Counted from the stretch's first letter, positions 1-13,494 are shown. The stretch is 64,000 nucleotides of DNA from Halogeometricum sp. S3BR5-2 (GCF_031624635.1 NZ_JAMQOQ010000005.1:310001-374000), one strand, 5' to 3'. Notes: generated by a model from the sequence alone, not told the origin. Made by a program: numbers and translations.

Positions 1-38
1 ACCATCTCGTGTAGGTCCCCGATATCTGCCCTCCCCAT
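1..38 (-). CDS. 5' end of an unidentified minus-strand gene (partial)
   Basis: An ATG on the minus strand (complement of 36-38) opens a frame that reads MGRADIGDLHEM and leaves the window at its left edge. A TATA-like stretch (ttaatact, about 67-74) lies some 30 nt upstream, as expected for a leaderless haloarchaeal gene. Only twelve codons are visible, so no function can be given. The divergent gene begins at 212; the space between holds only this promoter-like stretch. Confidence 0.4.
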   Translation of the reverse strand, partial: MGRADIGDLHEM

Positions 39-211
39 ACCATCCGAACAACCGTCCCGAGGGGAGTTAATACTTACTAGGATTACATTTCGACACGACA
101 CGTCGACGAGCGCGGCTCCCGTCACCGACTCGCCCGGACCGCCGCGCTCAGAGGGAATCAGTTCCGGCCGCGGGCGACAGCGTCAAGCGTCCGCTGGTCG
201 AGGCGTCGGAC

Positions 212-532
212 GTGAGCGACTCCGATTCCGACACCGAGTCCCCCGACGATTCCGCCGCCGAGAACGACGACAGCGTCCGCTGTTGGCTCGTCGAACGGAC
301 GTACACCGACCGCGGCCTCATCGACCTCGTGTACGCGACGCCCGCGGGCGACCGGGTGCGGCGAAAGCAGATATCGGCGACCATCATGCGCCAACGCGGC
401 ACCGAGGCCACCGCGGCGACGACGGTGGCGGCCGCGGACCTCGAACCCGTCGACGACGCCGAGACGCGGGAGCGCTACCGGACCGAGGTCGAACGCGTCC
501 GCGAACGGTACGACCCCGGCGACGAACTCTAA
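212..532 (+). CDS. haloarchaeal hypothetical protein, 106 aa
   Basis: A short acidic protein with a disordered Asp/Ser/Glu-rich head (residues 1-22) followed by a compact, probably beta-rich segment (CWLVERTYTDRGLIDLVYAT) and a charged C-terminal helix. I do not recognise a named domain. It has no membrane segment or cysteine motif. The start is a GTG and no clear TATA box precedes it, so the N-terminus is uncertain. It sits alone between a divergent partial gene and the ABC transporter promoter. Confidence 0.6.
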   Translation: MSDSDSDTESPDDSAAENDDSVRCWLVERTYTDRGLIDLVYATPAGDRVRRKQISATIMRQRGTEATAATTVAAADLEPVDDAETRERYRTEVERVRERYDPGDEL

Positions 533-598
533 ACAGAGTTCGGGGCGAGACCCCCCGGAACGCGCCTCCCAGTCTCAACGCTGATTTTTGCACCAAAC

Positions 599-606
599 GC
601 TTTATC
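599..606 (+). promoter_or_regulatory. TATA-like box for the ABC transporter pair
   Basis: The sequence ctttatcc is centred 28 nt before the ATG at 630, the spacing expected for a leaderless transcript. It supports 630 over the upstream in-frame start at 588, which would lie before this box. Confidence 0.6.
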
Positions 607-629
607 CGGGGAACGGACTACCCTCGCCC

Positions 630-1655
630 ATGGCCGCCATCGAACTCGACGGGGTAACGAAACGGTTCGAGGAGGGCGGGAGACTCTCGCGCCTCGTCGA
701 CTCCGTTCGGAACGCCGAGCGTTCCGACGACGTTACCGCAGTCAGAAACCTCTCGCTGACGGTCGAGGAGGGCGAAGTGTTCGGTTTCCTCGGTCCCAAC
801 GGCGCGGGGAAATCGACGACCATCAACATGCTCCTCGACTTCGTGCGCCCCACCGAGGGCTCGATTCGCGTCCTCGGCTTCGACGCCCGCGACGAGAGCG
901 TCGACGTGCGCGCACGTACCGGTGTCCTCCCCGAAGGCTTCGACGTGTACGACCGCCTCACCGGGCGGCAGCACGTCGAGTTCGCCGCCTCCTCCAAGCG
1001 ACTCGACGAGAGCGACGCCGACATAGACGCCGTCCTCGAACGCGTCGGTATCGCCGACGCCGCCGACCGGAAGGCCGGCGGCTACTCGAAGGGGATGCGC
1101 CAGCGCCTCGCCCTCGCGATGGCGCTCGTCGGCGACCCGGACCTGCTCGTCCTCGACGAACCCTCCTCCGGCCTCGACCCGGCCGGGGCCAAGGAGATGC
1201 GCGACATCGTCTCCGAGGAGGCCGAACGCGGGACGACCGTGTTCTTCTCCAGCCACGTCTTAGAGCAGGTCGACGCCGTCTGCGACCGCGTCGGCATCAT
1301 GCGCGAGGGCGAACTCGTCGCCGTCGACAGCGTCGATAGCCTGCGCGAGAAGTCCGACGCCGACGCCACCCTCCGCGTCGAGGTGTCGGGGGACGTCTCG
1401 GCGCTGGACGCCGAGGCGGTCACCGCCCTCGACGGCGTCCGCTCGGTCACCGTCGACGACGCCGCCGACTCCCTCACCGTCTCCTGCGTCGGCGACGCCA
1501 AGATGGCCGTCATCGACGAGTTGGAGTCGCAGGGCCTCGACGTGACCGACTTCGAGACGCGCGAGGCGTCGCTTGAGGACCTGTTCCTCTCGTACACCGG
1601 CCACAGCGCCGCGGACGCGGACGAAGCGGCCGACGGACAGGAGGCGCGCGCATGA
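630..1655 (+). CDS. ABC transporter ATP-binding protein
   Basis: ATPase subunit of an ABC-2 type exporter, 341 aa. It carries a Walker A (GPNGAGKST), a signature stretch (YSKGMRQRLALA), a Walker B followed by the catalytic Glu (LLVLDEPSSGLDP) and the switch His in FFSSHVLEQ. The C-terminal ~90 residues form the accessory domain usual in DrrA/NatA-like proteins. The start at 630 is chosen because MAAIELDGVTKRF is the normal beginning and the TATA box fits. The stop overlaps the permease start by 4 nt (ATGA), so the two are translationally coupled. Substrate is not predictable; export of a lipid, drug or ion is typical of the family. Confidence 0.93.
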   Translation: MAAIELDGVTKRFEEGGRLSRLVDSVRNAERSDDVTAVRNLSLTVEEGEVFGFLGPNGAGKSTTINMLLDFVRPTEGSIRVLGFDARDESVDVRARTGVLPEGFDVYDRLTGRQHVEFAASSKRLDESDADIDAVLERVGIADAADRKAGGYSKGMRQRLALAMALVGDPDLLVLDEPSSGLDPAGAKEMRDIVSEEAERGTTVFFSSHVLEQVDAVCDRVGIMREGELVAVDSVDSLREKSDADATLRVEVSGDVSALDAEAVTALDGVRSVTVDDAADSLTVSCVGDAKMAVIDELESQGLDVTDFETREASLEDLFLSYTGHSAADADEAADGQEARA

Positions 1656-2581
1656 CCTGGCAGGCGGTCGCCCGCAAGGAGTTCGACGACTCCATCCGCT
1701 CGCGGTGGCTCCACGGGGCGACGCTGTTTTTCGTCCTGTTCGTCGGCGGCGCGTCGTTCCTCATGTTCGGCGTCCTCCTCCCTCCGCAGTTGAACGACGC
1801 CTCCAACCTGTTCGGCTTCTTCGCCGACCTCGGCATCTTCAGGCTCTCGTTCCCCGGTCTGCTCGCCCTCGTGCTCGGTTTCGTCGCGCTGTCGACGTCG
1901 TACGGGGCGATAACCGAAGAGCGGGAGACGGGAACGATAAAGCTCGCCCTGTCGCTGCCGAACTCGCGGCGCGACCTGATGGCCGGGAAGTTCCTCGGCC
2001 GCGGCGCCGTCGTCGCCGCCGCCCTCCTCGTCGGCTTCCTCGCGGCGTTCGTCGTCCTCGTCGCCACGGGGACGACGATGAGCGTCGAGTCGCTGGTGCC
2101 CGTCGTCGCGCTGACGGTGCTCCTCGGCTTCGCGTTCGTCTCCGTCGGCCTCGGCATCTCCGCCGTCGCCGACTCGAACCGGGAGGCGACGCTGGCGACG
2201 CTGGGACTGTACCTCATCTTCGGCATCCTCTGGAAGCCCATCGCCGAGGGCATCCCGAAGCTCCTCAACTACGCCGCCGAGGAGGCCGGCGTGGGCGCCC
2301 TGGAGAACTTCACGCGGGTGAAGATAGGGCTGTTCCTGAAGTACCTCAACCCGCTCCGGACGTACGAGACGCTCGTCGCGCAGGTGTACTACGGCCCCGC
2401 GCAGGCCCGCCTCACCGGCGCCACGACGGGCGAGGCGTTCGTCGTCGGCAACCAGTTCGCCCCCGCGCAGGGCGGCGTCCCCGTCTACCTCTCGGGCGGG
2501 GTGATGCTCCTCGTCTTCCTCGCGTGGATAGTGGCCCCGGCGGTCGTCGGCTACTACGTCTTCCGCAAACGGGACCTGTAG
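1652..2581 (+). CDS. ABC-2 type transporter permease
   Basis: Membrane partner of the preceding ATPase, 309 aa with about six hydrophobic segments. It has the ABC-2 layout: a cytoplasmic N-terminal helix (WQAVARKEFDDSIRSRW), a first membrane helix, then a loop with the EERETGTIKLALSLP motif, typical of NosY/copper-type ABC-2 permeases. A soluble loop rich in polar residues precedes the final membrane helix, and the protein ends with the usual short cytoplasmic tail (YYVFRKRDL). It overlaps the ATPase stop by 4 nt. Together they should form a dimeric exporter in the cytoplasmic membrane; the cargo is unknown. Confidence 0.9.
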   Translation: MTWQAVARKEFDDSIRSRWLHGATLFFVLFVGGASFLMFGVLLPPQLNDASNLFGFFADLGIFRLSFPGLLALVLGFVALSTSYGAITEERETGTIKLALSLPNSRRDLMAGKFLGRGAVVAAALLVGFLAAFVVLVATGTTMSVESLVPVVALTVLLGFAFVSVGLGISAVADSNREATLATLGLYLIFGILWKPIAEGIPKLLNYAAEEAGVGALENFTRVKIGLFLKYLNPLRTYETLVAQVYYGPAQARLTGATTGEAFVVGNQFAPAQGGVPVYLSGGVMLLVFLAWIVAPAVVGYYVFRKRDL

Positions 2582-2602
2582 CGGGTTCGCCGTCCGCCGC
2601 GA

Positions 2603-2607
2603 TTTTT
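2603..2607 (+). terminator. T-run between convergent genes
   Basis: A run of five T lies 21 nt beyond the permease stop in the 38-nt space before the convergent DICT gene. Archaeal termination commonly uses such T-runs. It is short, so this is only a candidate. Confidence 0.3.
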
Positions 2608-2619
2608 CGACCGCGTTCC

Positions 2620-3360
2620 TCACCGCTCCCCTTCGACCGCCGGGAGGAGCGACAGCGCCCGGTCGACGAGTTCGGGGTCGTACGTCCAGACGCCGCGGAA
2701 GGAGCCGTCCGGTCGCTGTTCGGCGACGAGCGCCACCCCCTGTTCGGGGTCCTCTCCGCCGTCGAAGACGAGAAACCAGTAGCGACCCAGTTCCTCGGGG
2801 GGGTCGGCGTGCAGGGTCGCGTTCGGTTCGTCGAGCGGTTCCGGTTCGGCCCCCTTCCCGCCGCCGACGTAGACGTGCACGTCCAGCGCCGTCTCGGCGG
2901 CCAACGCCCGGTACAGCTCTCGCTGCGGGGCGAACGCCGCCGCCGACTGGAACCCGGTGTGCAGCGTTCCGGTCCCCACCCGCAACGCGCGGTCCTCGAA
3001 CTCCCGCACGGTCGACAGCAGTTGCCGCTTCGACAGCGACGAGAACACCGTGTCGTCGAGCAGTTCGGTGACGATGGCGCGCGCCTCGGGGTCCTCGGTC
3101 ACCGCTCCGCGCCGGTTCCGGGTGACCGCGTATTCGCGGAGCGCTTCGACGGGCATCGCTCCCCGGAACCGCCCGCCGTCCCGGACGACGAGAAACGGCT
3201 CGGGTCCCCCCGGCGGAATCGGCCGGAACTCGACGTCGAGGTTCCGGGTGTCCAACCGCTCCGCGAGGTCGCCGGCCTCCGGCGCGTAGTGCGTGACGGA
3301 CTTGCGGCGCCGCTCGGCGGCGTCCAGTATCGCCCGCAGACCATCTTCGTCGCCCGCCAT
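2620..3360 (-). CDS. DICT-domain sensory protein
   Basis: Protein of 246 aa resembling haloarchaeal DICT (diguanylate cyclase and two-component associated) sensory-domain proteins. Visible landmarks are the N-terminal helix with RRKSVTHYAP, the VFSSLSKRQLLSTVREFEDRAL helix region split by acidic loops, and the strand set ending in YWFLVFDGG and GVALVAEQ. There is no enzymatic motif. It begins 6 nt after the HTH gene and is certainly in one operon with it. I infer a signal-sensing partner of that DNA-binding protein; the ligand is not known. The family name rests on overall pattern, not on a search. Confidence 0.72.
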   Translation of the reverse strand: MAGDEDGLRAILDAAERRRKSVTHYAPEAGDLAERLDTRNLDVEFRPIPPGGPEPFLVVRDGGRFRGAMPVEALREYAVTRNRRGAVTEDPEARAIVTELLDDTVFSSLSKRQLLSTVREFEDRALRVGTGTLHTGFQSAAAFAPQRELYRALAAETALDVHVYVGGGKGAEPEPLDEPNATLHADPPEELGRYWFLVFDGGEDPEQGVALVAEQRPDGSFRGVWTYDPELVDRALSLLPAVEGER

Positions 3361-3366
3361 CCGACC

Positions 3367-3771
3367 TCAGACTCCCCGGCCCGCGACGGCCCGCTCGTAC
3401 TGGTAGCTGAACTTGATGAGCACTCTGATCGGTTCCGGCGGCGCGGAGAGCCGAACCGCGCCCGTCTCGACGTCGTACTCCACGAGGTCGCTCTCCGCGA
3501 GCACCGGCAGGTGGTGGTGGTGGAGGGCGGCCAGCACCCGCCGGTGTTTCTCGGGTCCGGCGGCGTCCTCGCCGTCCTTCAGTTCCCACCCCACGAGGAC
3601 GTCGGCCACCTCCGCGAGGGCCGTCTCCGGGCGCTCCAGGAGGAACCACAGCACGCGGCGCCGCTGGCGGTGCGAGAGCGCCCGAAACAGCGCGTCGGGC
3701 GCGGGGACGCCCGAGAGACGCTCCCAGTCGTAGCCTTCGTACCCCGAGAGAGCCGAATCGTCGTCGATCAT
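3367..3771 (-). CDS. winged-helix DNA-binding protein (DUF7344-like)
   Basis: A 134-aa protein with the haloarchaeal winged-helix pattern: DALFRALSHRQRRRVLWFLL as the first helix pair, then LAEVADVLVGWE, a recognition-helix region ending in LHHHHLPVLAESDLVEYD, and a beta wing (VETGAVRLS). Such proteins (DUF7344 group) accompany sensory partners in haloarchaea. It is the first gene of a two-gene minus-strand operon with the DICT protein 6 nt downstream. Likely a transcription regulator whose activity is set by the DICT partner (inference). Confidence 0.78.
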   Translation of the reverse strand: MIDDDSALSGYEGYDWERLSGVPAPDALFRALSHRQRRRVLWFLLERPETALAEVADVLVGWELKDGEDAAGPEKHRRVLAALHHHHLPVLAESDLVEYDVETGAVRLSAPPEPIRVLIKFSYQYERAVAGRGV

Positions 3772-3874
3772 GTCTGACTCGAGCTCTTGACCGAATCGTC
3801 AGTATGTGGACCGTCAGCACGCTTCAAACCACCGAAACCCGTCGTCTGGGGAGACATTCGAGGGAGTCGACCGG

Positions 3875-7925
<4,051 letters not shown>

Positions 7926-7999
7926 ACGAATCGGACCGCTCGCAGTCGGGCACGGCGTTCGGCGGACGCGCCCGCGCCTGCGCCCGGGAGTAGGCCGAC

Positions 8000-9202
8000 G
8001 TGGTCGAACTCAACCTCCTCCTCACGGTCGGACTGCTGCTCTCGCTGCTCGCCGCGGCGGGCGCGGTCGCGCTCAGGGTCGACCAGTCGGTCATTCCGGC
8101 GTACATCCTCCTCGGCGTCCTCGTCGGCCCGTACGCCCCGACGGTCGGCGGCGCCTCCCTGACGCTTGTGGAAGACCCGAACGTCGTCAGACTGCTCGGC
8201 GACCTCGGCGTCGTCCTCCTCCTGTTCTTCGTGGGCCTCGAACTGAGTTTGGACCAGTTGCTGACGAACCGGACTAAGTTTCTTCGCGCCGGCGCCGTCG
8301 ACGTCGGCGTCAGCGTCCCTCTCGGATTCGGACTCGGGCTCGCGTTCGGGTTCTCCCTCCTCGAGGCCGGCTTCTTCGCCCTCGTCGTCTTCAACTCCTC
8401 GACGGTCATCATCGCCAAGTCGCTCATCGACCTCGGCTGGATCGCCGACTCGGAGGGACGGGCGGTGCTGGGCATCGTCGTCATCGAGGACGTCATCACG
8501 GCGGTGACGTTCGCCGTCCTCTCGGTGTTTCTGCTCGGCGGAACCGACGCCTCGGCGGTCCTGTCCTCCGTCGGGCGGTCGCTCGCGTTCCTCCTCTGTC
8601 TCCTCCTCCTTGCTTACTACGGGGCCGGCGCGCTCGACCGACTGTTCGACACCGAGTCCCCGGAACTGTTCGTCGTCGGCGTCCTCGGCGCGGGGGCGGT
8701 CGTCGCGGGCGCCGGCATCGCCGTCGGCGTGAGCGAAGCCGTCGCGGCGTTCCTCGTCGGAACGGCGTTCGGTCGGACTCGACACACCAGGCGGATCGAG
8801 CGTCTCCTCGCGCCCAGTCGGGACGCGTTCGCGGCCGTCTTCTTCGTCGCCGTCGGCCTCGGGACTGACCCGGCGCTCCTCTCGGCCACTGGCGGTCTCG
8901 TCGTCGTCGCGGCGGTACTCACCACCGCGGGACAGCTTTTCAGCGGCTTCCTCGCCGGTCGGTCGTACGGGCTGGACCGTCGACGCGCGGTTCGCGTCGG
9001 CTGCGCGCTCGCCCCCCGCGGGGAGTTCTCGCTCGTCATCGCGGCGTTTCTGGCGGCGGCCGGAACGACGCCGGCGCTCCGCGAGACGATTCCGGCGTTC
9101 ACCGTCGGTTACGTCCTCGTCACGAGCGTCCTCGGAACGCTCCTCGTACGGAACTCCCGACCGTTCGAGGACGCCCTGACGCGACGCACGTCGTCGGAGT
9201 GA
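8000..9202 (+). CDS. CPA2 family cation/proton antiporter, KhtU/KefB-like
   Basis: Membrane antiporter of 400 aa with about 12 hydrophobic segments. It has the CPA2 pattern: RVDQSVIPAYILLGVLVGPYAP near the N-terminus, LGVVLLLFFVGLELSLDQL, FNSSTVIIAKSLIDLG with the ion-site region, and VCGALAPRGEFSLVIA-like RVGCALAPRGEFSLV near the end. There is no fused TrkA-N domain; the separate KhtT-like protein upstream supplies regulation. The frame opens at a GTG at 8000. Likely exchanges K+ (or NH4+) for H+ across the cytoplasmic membrane. Confidence 0.9.
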   Translation: MVELNLLLTVGLLLSLLAAAGAVALRVDQSVIPAYILLGVLVGPYAPTVGGASLTLVEDPNVVRLLGDLGVVLLLFFVGLELSLDQLLTNRTKFLRAGAVDVGVSVPLGFGLGLAFGFSLLEAGFFALVVFNSSTVIIAKSLIDLGWIADSEGRAVLGIVVIEDVITAVTFAVLSVFLLGGTDASAVLSSVGRSLAFLLCLLLLAYYGAGALDRLFDTESPELFVVGVLGAGAVVAGAGIAVGVSEAVAAFLVGTAFGRTRHTRRIERLLAPSRDAFAAVFFVAVGLGTDPALLSATGGLVVVAAVLTTAGQLFSGFLAGRSYGLDRRRAVRVGCALAPRGEFSLVIAAFLAAAGTTPALRETIPAFTVGYVLVTSVLGTLLVRNSRPFEDALTRRTSSE

Positions 9203-9264
9203 CCCTCGCAGTCCCTCGCTCGTCCTCCCTCCAACCTTTTGTCAGTCCGCTACCAACTGTTCGT

Positions 9265-9726
9265 GTGACTAGTTCGCATTCCCGTCTCGCCTCGCTCGGC
9301 CGCGGACTCGGTCTGCTCGCGACGCTCGCCGGAGTGGCGGGCGCGGTCGGACTCTTCGTCTATCTGGTTCTTCCCTACGTCTCCGTCTCCCCGTCGGGCG
9401 TCTCCCTCGTCGACCGCGGCGGACTGGGTGCCGAGAACGCGCCCACCGTGGCGTTCTGGGCCGGCGTGCTCGCCGTCCTCGCGCTCCTCGTCTGGAACGC
9501 CGTCGTCGACGAGGCGCTCGGAGCTCTCGGTGCGCTGGCGGTTCTCGTCGCGTTTTTCGCTTTCCTCACGGGGTTCAGCATCGGCGGCTTCGTCGCCCCG
9601 TTCGCGCTCCTCACCGTCTGCGCGGCGCTCGCGTTCGCGGGCGACCGGATACTCGGCCGCGGCGGTCGGCGGCGGTCCGGCGACGGCGACGGCGGTGGGA
9701 ACGGCGACGGCGCCGCTCCAGAGTGA
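9265..9726 (+). CDS. small haloarchaeal membrane protein, 153 aa
   Basis: Four hydrophobic stretches make up most of this protein (LGLLATLAGVAGAVGLFVYL; AFWAGVLAVLALLVW; ALAVLVAFFAFLTGF; FVAPFALLTVCAALAFAG), ending in a Gly/Asp-rich tail. No family is recognised. The frame is open from a GTG at 9199 that overlaps the antiporter stop, but ttttgt at 9237-9242 is a TATA-like box centred 26 nt before the GTG at 9265, so the shorter form is chosen. Orientation and closeness suggest loose association with the antiporter only. Confidence 0.65.
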   Translation: MTSSHSRLASLGRGLGLLATLAGVAGAVGLFVYLVLPYVSVSPSGVSLVDRGGLGAENAPTVAFWAGVLAVLALLVWNAVVDEALGALGALAVLVAFFAFLTGFSIGGFVAPFALLTVCAALAFAGDRILGRGGRRRSGDGDGGGNGDGAAPE

Positions 9727-9729
9727 ACG

Positions 9730-12099
9730 CTACTCCAACCGACTGCGCGCCCGGTCTCTGACCGAGTCGTCGGGGTCCTCCTCGGCCACCCACCGGAGGA
9801 GAAAGCGCGAGCGCGGGTGGTCGAGTCGGCCGAGGGCCGTCACCGCCTCCCAGCGGAGGTCCGCGTTCTCCGCGCCGCCGAACGCCGAGGAGCGGTCGCG
9901 CTCGGCCCCGCGGGCGTCGACGCCCGCCTCCCGGACGTCGAGGATGGCCTCTAAGGCGTCGAACACCTCGTCGCGGTCGTCGCCGACGCGGCCCAGCGCC
10001 TCCACGGCCTCGACGCGGACGGCCGGCCGGGGGTCCTCGCGGGCGAGGCGGCAGAGTCGGGAGACGCCCGCGGCGGTGCCGAGGCGGGCGCAGGCGCGGC
10101 AGGCGCGGCGCCGGACGCCCGGCCGGTCGTCGTCCAACGCGGCGACGACGGTAGGGATGGCCCGCGGGTCGCCGATGCGGCCGAGGGCGTCGACGACGCT
10201 CGGCCGGCACTCCGTATCCCGGTCGTAGGCGTCGCACAGGGGGGCGACCGACTCGGGGTGCGCCTGCGACCCGAGCGCCTCTATCACCGTCGCCCTGACG
10301 GCGGCGCTCTCGTCGTCCAACCGTTCGAGCAGCGAGCGGACCACGCGCGTCCGTGTCTCCGGGCCGAACGCCCCCTCGCCGTGGTAGTCGGGCGTGCGCG
10401 CGCCGAGTTCGACGAAGGCGCCGGCGGCGGCGGCCCTGACCGTCGGGTCGTCGTCCATGAGGCGGCGCAGGAGGCCGCCGACGGGTCGCTCGTCGGTGAG
10501 CCATCGGACCGCGTCGATGGCCTCGCAGGCGACGGCGGTGTCCGGGTCGTCCAGCGCCTCCACGACCAGCGCCTCCGCGTGGACGCTGCGCGTCCCGCTG
10601 AGCACGCGGACGACCGTCTCGCGCACCTCGGGGTCGGTGTCGGTGCGGACGAGGCCGGCGAAGTAGTCGAGGGCGTTCGTCGGATCGACGTCGCGGGCCG
10701 CGCGGGCGACGGCGCGGCGCGTGGCGGCGTCGGACTCCGAGCGCACGGCGGCCAGCAGGGGGTCTATCGACTCGGGGTCGCCGATGGTGGCGAGGGCGCC
10801 CGCGGCGGCCCGGCGCACGTCCGGGTCGGGGTCGGCCAGTCGGTCGACCAGTCCCGGCACGGCCGCGCGGTCGTCCAGCACGTCGAGCGCGCGGACGAGG
10901 GCGCGGCGGTCCGCCACCGGCGGGTCGGTTCGGAGGCAGTCGACGAGGGCGTCCGCGGCGTCCTCGGCCCCGCGCCGGGCGAGTTCGGCGGCGGCGGCGG
11001 CGCGGCGCGAGGGGTCCGACAGCGAGTCGCGCAGCGACGCGTCCGACCGGTCGGTCAGCGACGGCGCGTCGGTGACGGCGATGTCGCTCAGGTGGACGCG
11101 CGAGGCCCGAAGTCGCAGGAAGTCGCCGACCGCGACCGAACCGCCGTTTGCACCGTTTCCGTCGCCCGCCGCCACCTCGTCGGGGTCGAACGCCACCGTT
11201 CCCGCGCCGACGTGCAACAGCGCGTACCGCTCGGGGGCGCGGTCGGCGGGCGTGCGGGCCGACGCCGGCACCGGACCCACCGAGACCACCTCGCCGGCGA
11301 AGGCGTGGTCGTGCCAGACGAGGGCGTCCGGGTTGGGTTCGACGTGCCGTCCGACGCCGTCGCCGCGGTCGACCGTCTCGACGTCCGAGAGCCAGATTCG
11401 GGCGGCGGCCGGTGCGTCGCGCGCGGTGTCGTCGGCCAGCGTGTCGCCGTCGAAAGCGCCGAATCGTGCGTCGCCGGCGGCGACGACGGCCGTCTGTGCG
11501 TACACCGTCCCGCCGTACGCCGTCTCCGGGACGGCGTCGAGCAGGCGGACGGGCAGGCCCCACTCCCCGAACCCCGCGGCGGCGACGCGGGCGGCGCCGA
11601 CGCGTTCCCGGACCGGCGCGACGTCCGCCGCCAGCGCGGGGTTCGCCCCGACGGCCACGTCGCAGAACGTCTCGGCCGTCCGCAGTATCTCGGTCAGGAA
11701 CCCCTCGCGGTCGACGGCGACGCCCGCGTCCCGGTCCCCGCCTCCGTCCGCGCTCTCCGCCCCCGCGCCTTCGATTGCCGTCTCTCCGTCGGTGCCCGTC
11801 CGCACCGCGGCGTCCGGGACGATTCGGAGCGTCTCGCCCGCGGGGACGAGGCGGTACCGTCCGCCGCCGCCGTAGCACTCGACGGTCGCGGCGTCGCCGG
11901 CGAGCACCGACTCAGCGGCGTCGAGTAGTCGGCCGCAGTATCGGCGCAGTCCGTCGCGCCCGCGCGTCAGTTCCCGACCGTCGGCCGACACCCGGACGAC
12001 CGCCTCGGGGTTCGACTCCCCGCCCCGGAACCGTTCGTACACCGCGGCGTCGTACCCCACCTCGATTCGGGCGTCCGCCGCGCCCGTCTGATTCGACAT
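9730..12099 (-). CDS. large HEAT-repeat protein
   Basis: A 789-aa acidic protein. Residues 1 to about 340 form a haloarchaeal region without a named fold that I recognise (it starts MSNQTGAADARIEVGYDAAV). From about 345 to the end there are roughly a dozen HEAT/PBS-lyase type repeats with the recurring pattern DDRPGVRRRACRACARLG and DPDPDVRRAAAGALATIGDP. Such repeats form a right-handed solenoid used for protein binding; some relatives are phycobilin-lyase-like scaffolds. An A-tract on the opposite strand near 12124-12129 supplies a TATA-like box 27 nt before the ATG at 12099. It is convergent with the membrane protein (3 nt apart) and divergent from the MetY gene. Partner unknown. Confidence 0.85.
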   Translation of the reverse strand: MSNQTGAADARIEVGYDAAVYERFRGGESNPEAVVRVSADGRELTRGRDGLRRYCGRLLDAAESVLAGDAATVECYGGGGRYRLVPAGETLRIVPDAAVRTGTDGETAIEGAGAESADGGGDRDAGVAVDREGFLTEILRTAETFCDVAVGANPALAADVAPVRERVGAARVAAAGFGEWGLPVRLLDAVPETAYGGTVYAQTAVVAAGDARFGAFDGDTLADDTARDAPAAARIWLSDVETVDRGDGVGRHVEPNPDALVWHDHAFAGEVVSVGPVPASARTPADRAPERYALLHVGAGTVAFDPDEVAAGDGNGANGGSVAVGDFLRLRASRVHLSDIAVTDAPSLTDRSDASLRDSLSDPSRRAAAAAELARRGAEDAADALVDCLRTDPPVADRRALVRALDVLDDRAAVPGLVDRLADPDPDVRRAAAGALATIGDPESIDPLLAAVRSESDAATRRAVARAARDVDPTNALDYFAGLVRTDTDPEVRETVVRVLSGTRSVHAEALVVEALDDPDTAVACEAIDAVRWLTDERPVGGLLRRLMDDDPTVRAAAAGAFVELGARTPDYHGEGAFGPETRTRVVRSLLERLDDESAAVRATVIEALGSQAHPESVAPLCDAYDRDTECRPSVVDALGRIGDPRAIPTVVAALDDDRPGVRRRACRACARLGTAAGVSRLCRLAREDPRPAVRVEAVEALGRVGDDRDEVFDALEAILDVREAGVDARGAERDRSSAFGGAENADLRWEAVTALGRLDHPRSRFLLRWVAEEDPDDSVRDRARSRLE

Positions 12100-12209
12100 G
12101 CCTCGGAGACGTTCTGCGGAGCGAAAAAACACTTCGGTGCGCCCGACCCGCCGCCGTCGGCTACCGTAACCGTAGGTTATATCTCTCACGGGGAATATGC
12201 GTGTAGTAC

Positions 12210-13493
12210 ATGACACACGGGTTCCACACCCGGAGCCTCCACGCCGGGCAGGAGCCGGATTCGGCCACCGGGTCGCGCGCGCCGCCCATCTACCAGACCA
12301 CCTCGTACCTGTTCGAGGACGCCGACCGCGCCGCCGACCTCTACTCGCTGGACGCCGAGGGGGACGTCTACTCGCGCATCTCGAACCCGACGACGCGCGT
12401 GCTCGAAAACCGGCTGGCGGCGCTCGAATCGGGCGTCGGCGCCGTCGCCACCGCCTCCGGTATGGCCGCCTTCGACGCCGCCGCGAGCATCCTCGCCTCC
12501 GTCGGCGACAACGTCGTCGCCTCCGCGGACATGTACGGCGGCACCTCCACGTACCTCACGAAGATGGCCTCGCGCCGCGGCGTCGAGACGCGCGTCGTGG
12601 ACACCCTCGACTACGACGCCTACGAGGAGGCCGTCGACGAGGACACGGCGTTCGTCCACGTCGAAACGATAGCCAACCCCTCGCTGAAGACGCCGGACTT
12701 CGAGCGTCTGGCCGACATCGCCCACGAGGCGCGCGCCCCGTTGGTCGTCGACAACACGTTCGCGACGCCCTACCTGTGCCGACCCATCGAACACGGCGCC
12801 GACATCGTCTGGGAGTCGACGACGAAGTGGATTCACGGGTCGGGGACGACCGTCGGCGGGATACTGGTCGACGGCGGGACGTTCCCGTGGGCGCGCGCCG
12901 ACTACGATGAACTCTCCGGGGAGAACCCCGCGTTCGGCGTCGACTTCGTCGAGCGATTCGGCGACCGGGCGTTCGCGATGGCCGCGCGTCAGCGCTCGCT
13001 CCGCACCCTCGGAAACCAGCAGTCGCCGTTCGACGCGTGGCAGACGATTCAGGGCGTCGAGACCCTCCCGCTTCGGATGGAGAAACACTGCGCGAACGCC
13101 CGCGAAGTGGCGGAGTTCCTCCGCGGTCACGACGACGTGGCGTGGGTGTCCTATCCCGGATTCGAGGACCATCCGACGCACGGGAACGCGAGCGAATACC
13201 TAGAGGGAGGCTACGGCGGTATGGTCACCTTCGGCCTCGCGGACGGCTACGAGGCGGCCAAGCGCACCTGCGAGAACACCGACCTCGCCTCCTTCCTCGC
13301 CAACATCGGCGACGCGAAGACGCTCGTCATCCACCCCGCCTCGACGACGCACGCGCAGTTGAGCGCCGAGGAGCAACGGGCGGCGGGCGTCGGCCCCGAC
13401 ATGCTCCGCCTCTCCGTCGGCATCGAAGACTCGGCGGATATCGTCGCCGACTTGGACGAGTCGATTCGCCGGGCCGCGGAGGCGGTTCGGTAA
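12210..13493 (+). CDS. O-acetylhomoserine aminocarboxypropyltransferase (MetY-like), copy 1
   Basis: Cys/Met-metabolism PLP enzyme of 427 aa. It begins with [20 protein letters not shown], followed by [10 protein letters not shown] and the SGMAAFDAA phosphate-binding stretch. The Asp contacting PLP is in [13 protein letters not shown] and the Schiff-base Lys is in [13 protein letters not shown]-terminal [12 protein letters not shown] is typical of the sulfhydrylase branch. It should make homocysteine from O-acetylhomoserine and sulfide. The stop is followed after one base by metX, which makes its substrate, so the two are cotranscribed. A close paralogue lies at 15825-17162. Confidence 0.93.
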   Translation: MTHGFHTRSLHAGQEPDSATGSRAPPIYQTTSYLFEDADRAADLYSLDAEGDVYSRISNPTTRVLENRLAALESGVGAVATASGMAAFDAAASILASVGDNVVASADMYGGTSTYLTKMASRRGVETRVVDTLDYDAYEEAVDEDTAFVHVETIANPSLKTPDFERLADIAHEARAPLVVDNTFATPYLCRPIEHGADIVWESTTKWIHGSGTTVGGILVDGGTFPWARADYDELSGENPAFGVDFVERFGDRAFAMAARQRSLRTLGNQQSPFDAWQTIQGVETLPLRMEKHCANAREVAEFLRGHDDVAWVSYPGFEDHPTHGNASEYLEGGYGGMVTFGLADGYEAAKRTCENTDLASFLANIGDAKTLVIHPASTTHAQLSAEEQRAAGVGPDMLRLSVGIEDSADIVADLDESIRRAAEAVR

Positions 13494-13494
13494 G

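Noticed and set aside
1082-3820. A 912-codon minus-strand open frame
   Set aside because: It runs antisense through the ABC genes and out of phase with the DICT and HTH genes; its product is Arg/Gly/Pro-rich. Long shadow frames are expected at this GC content.
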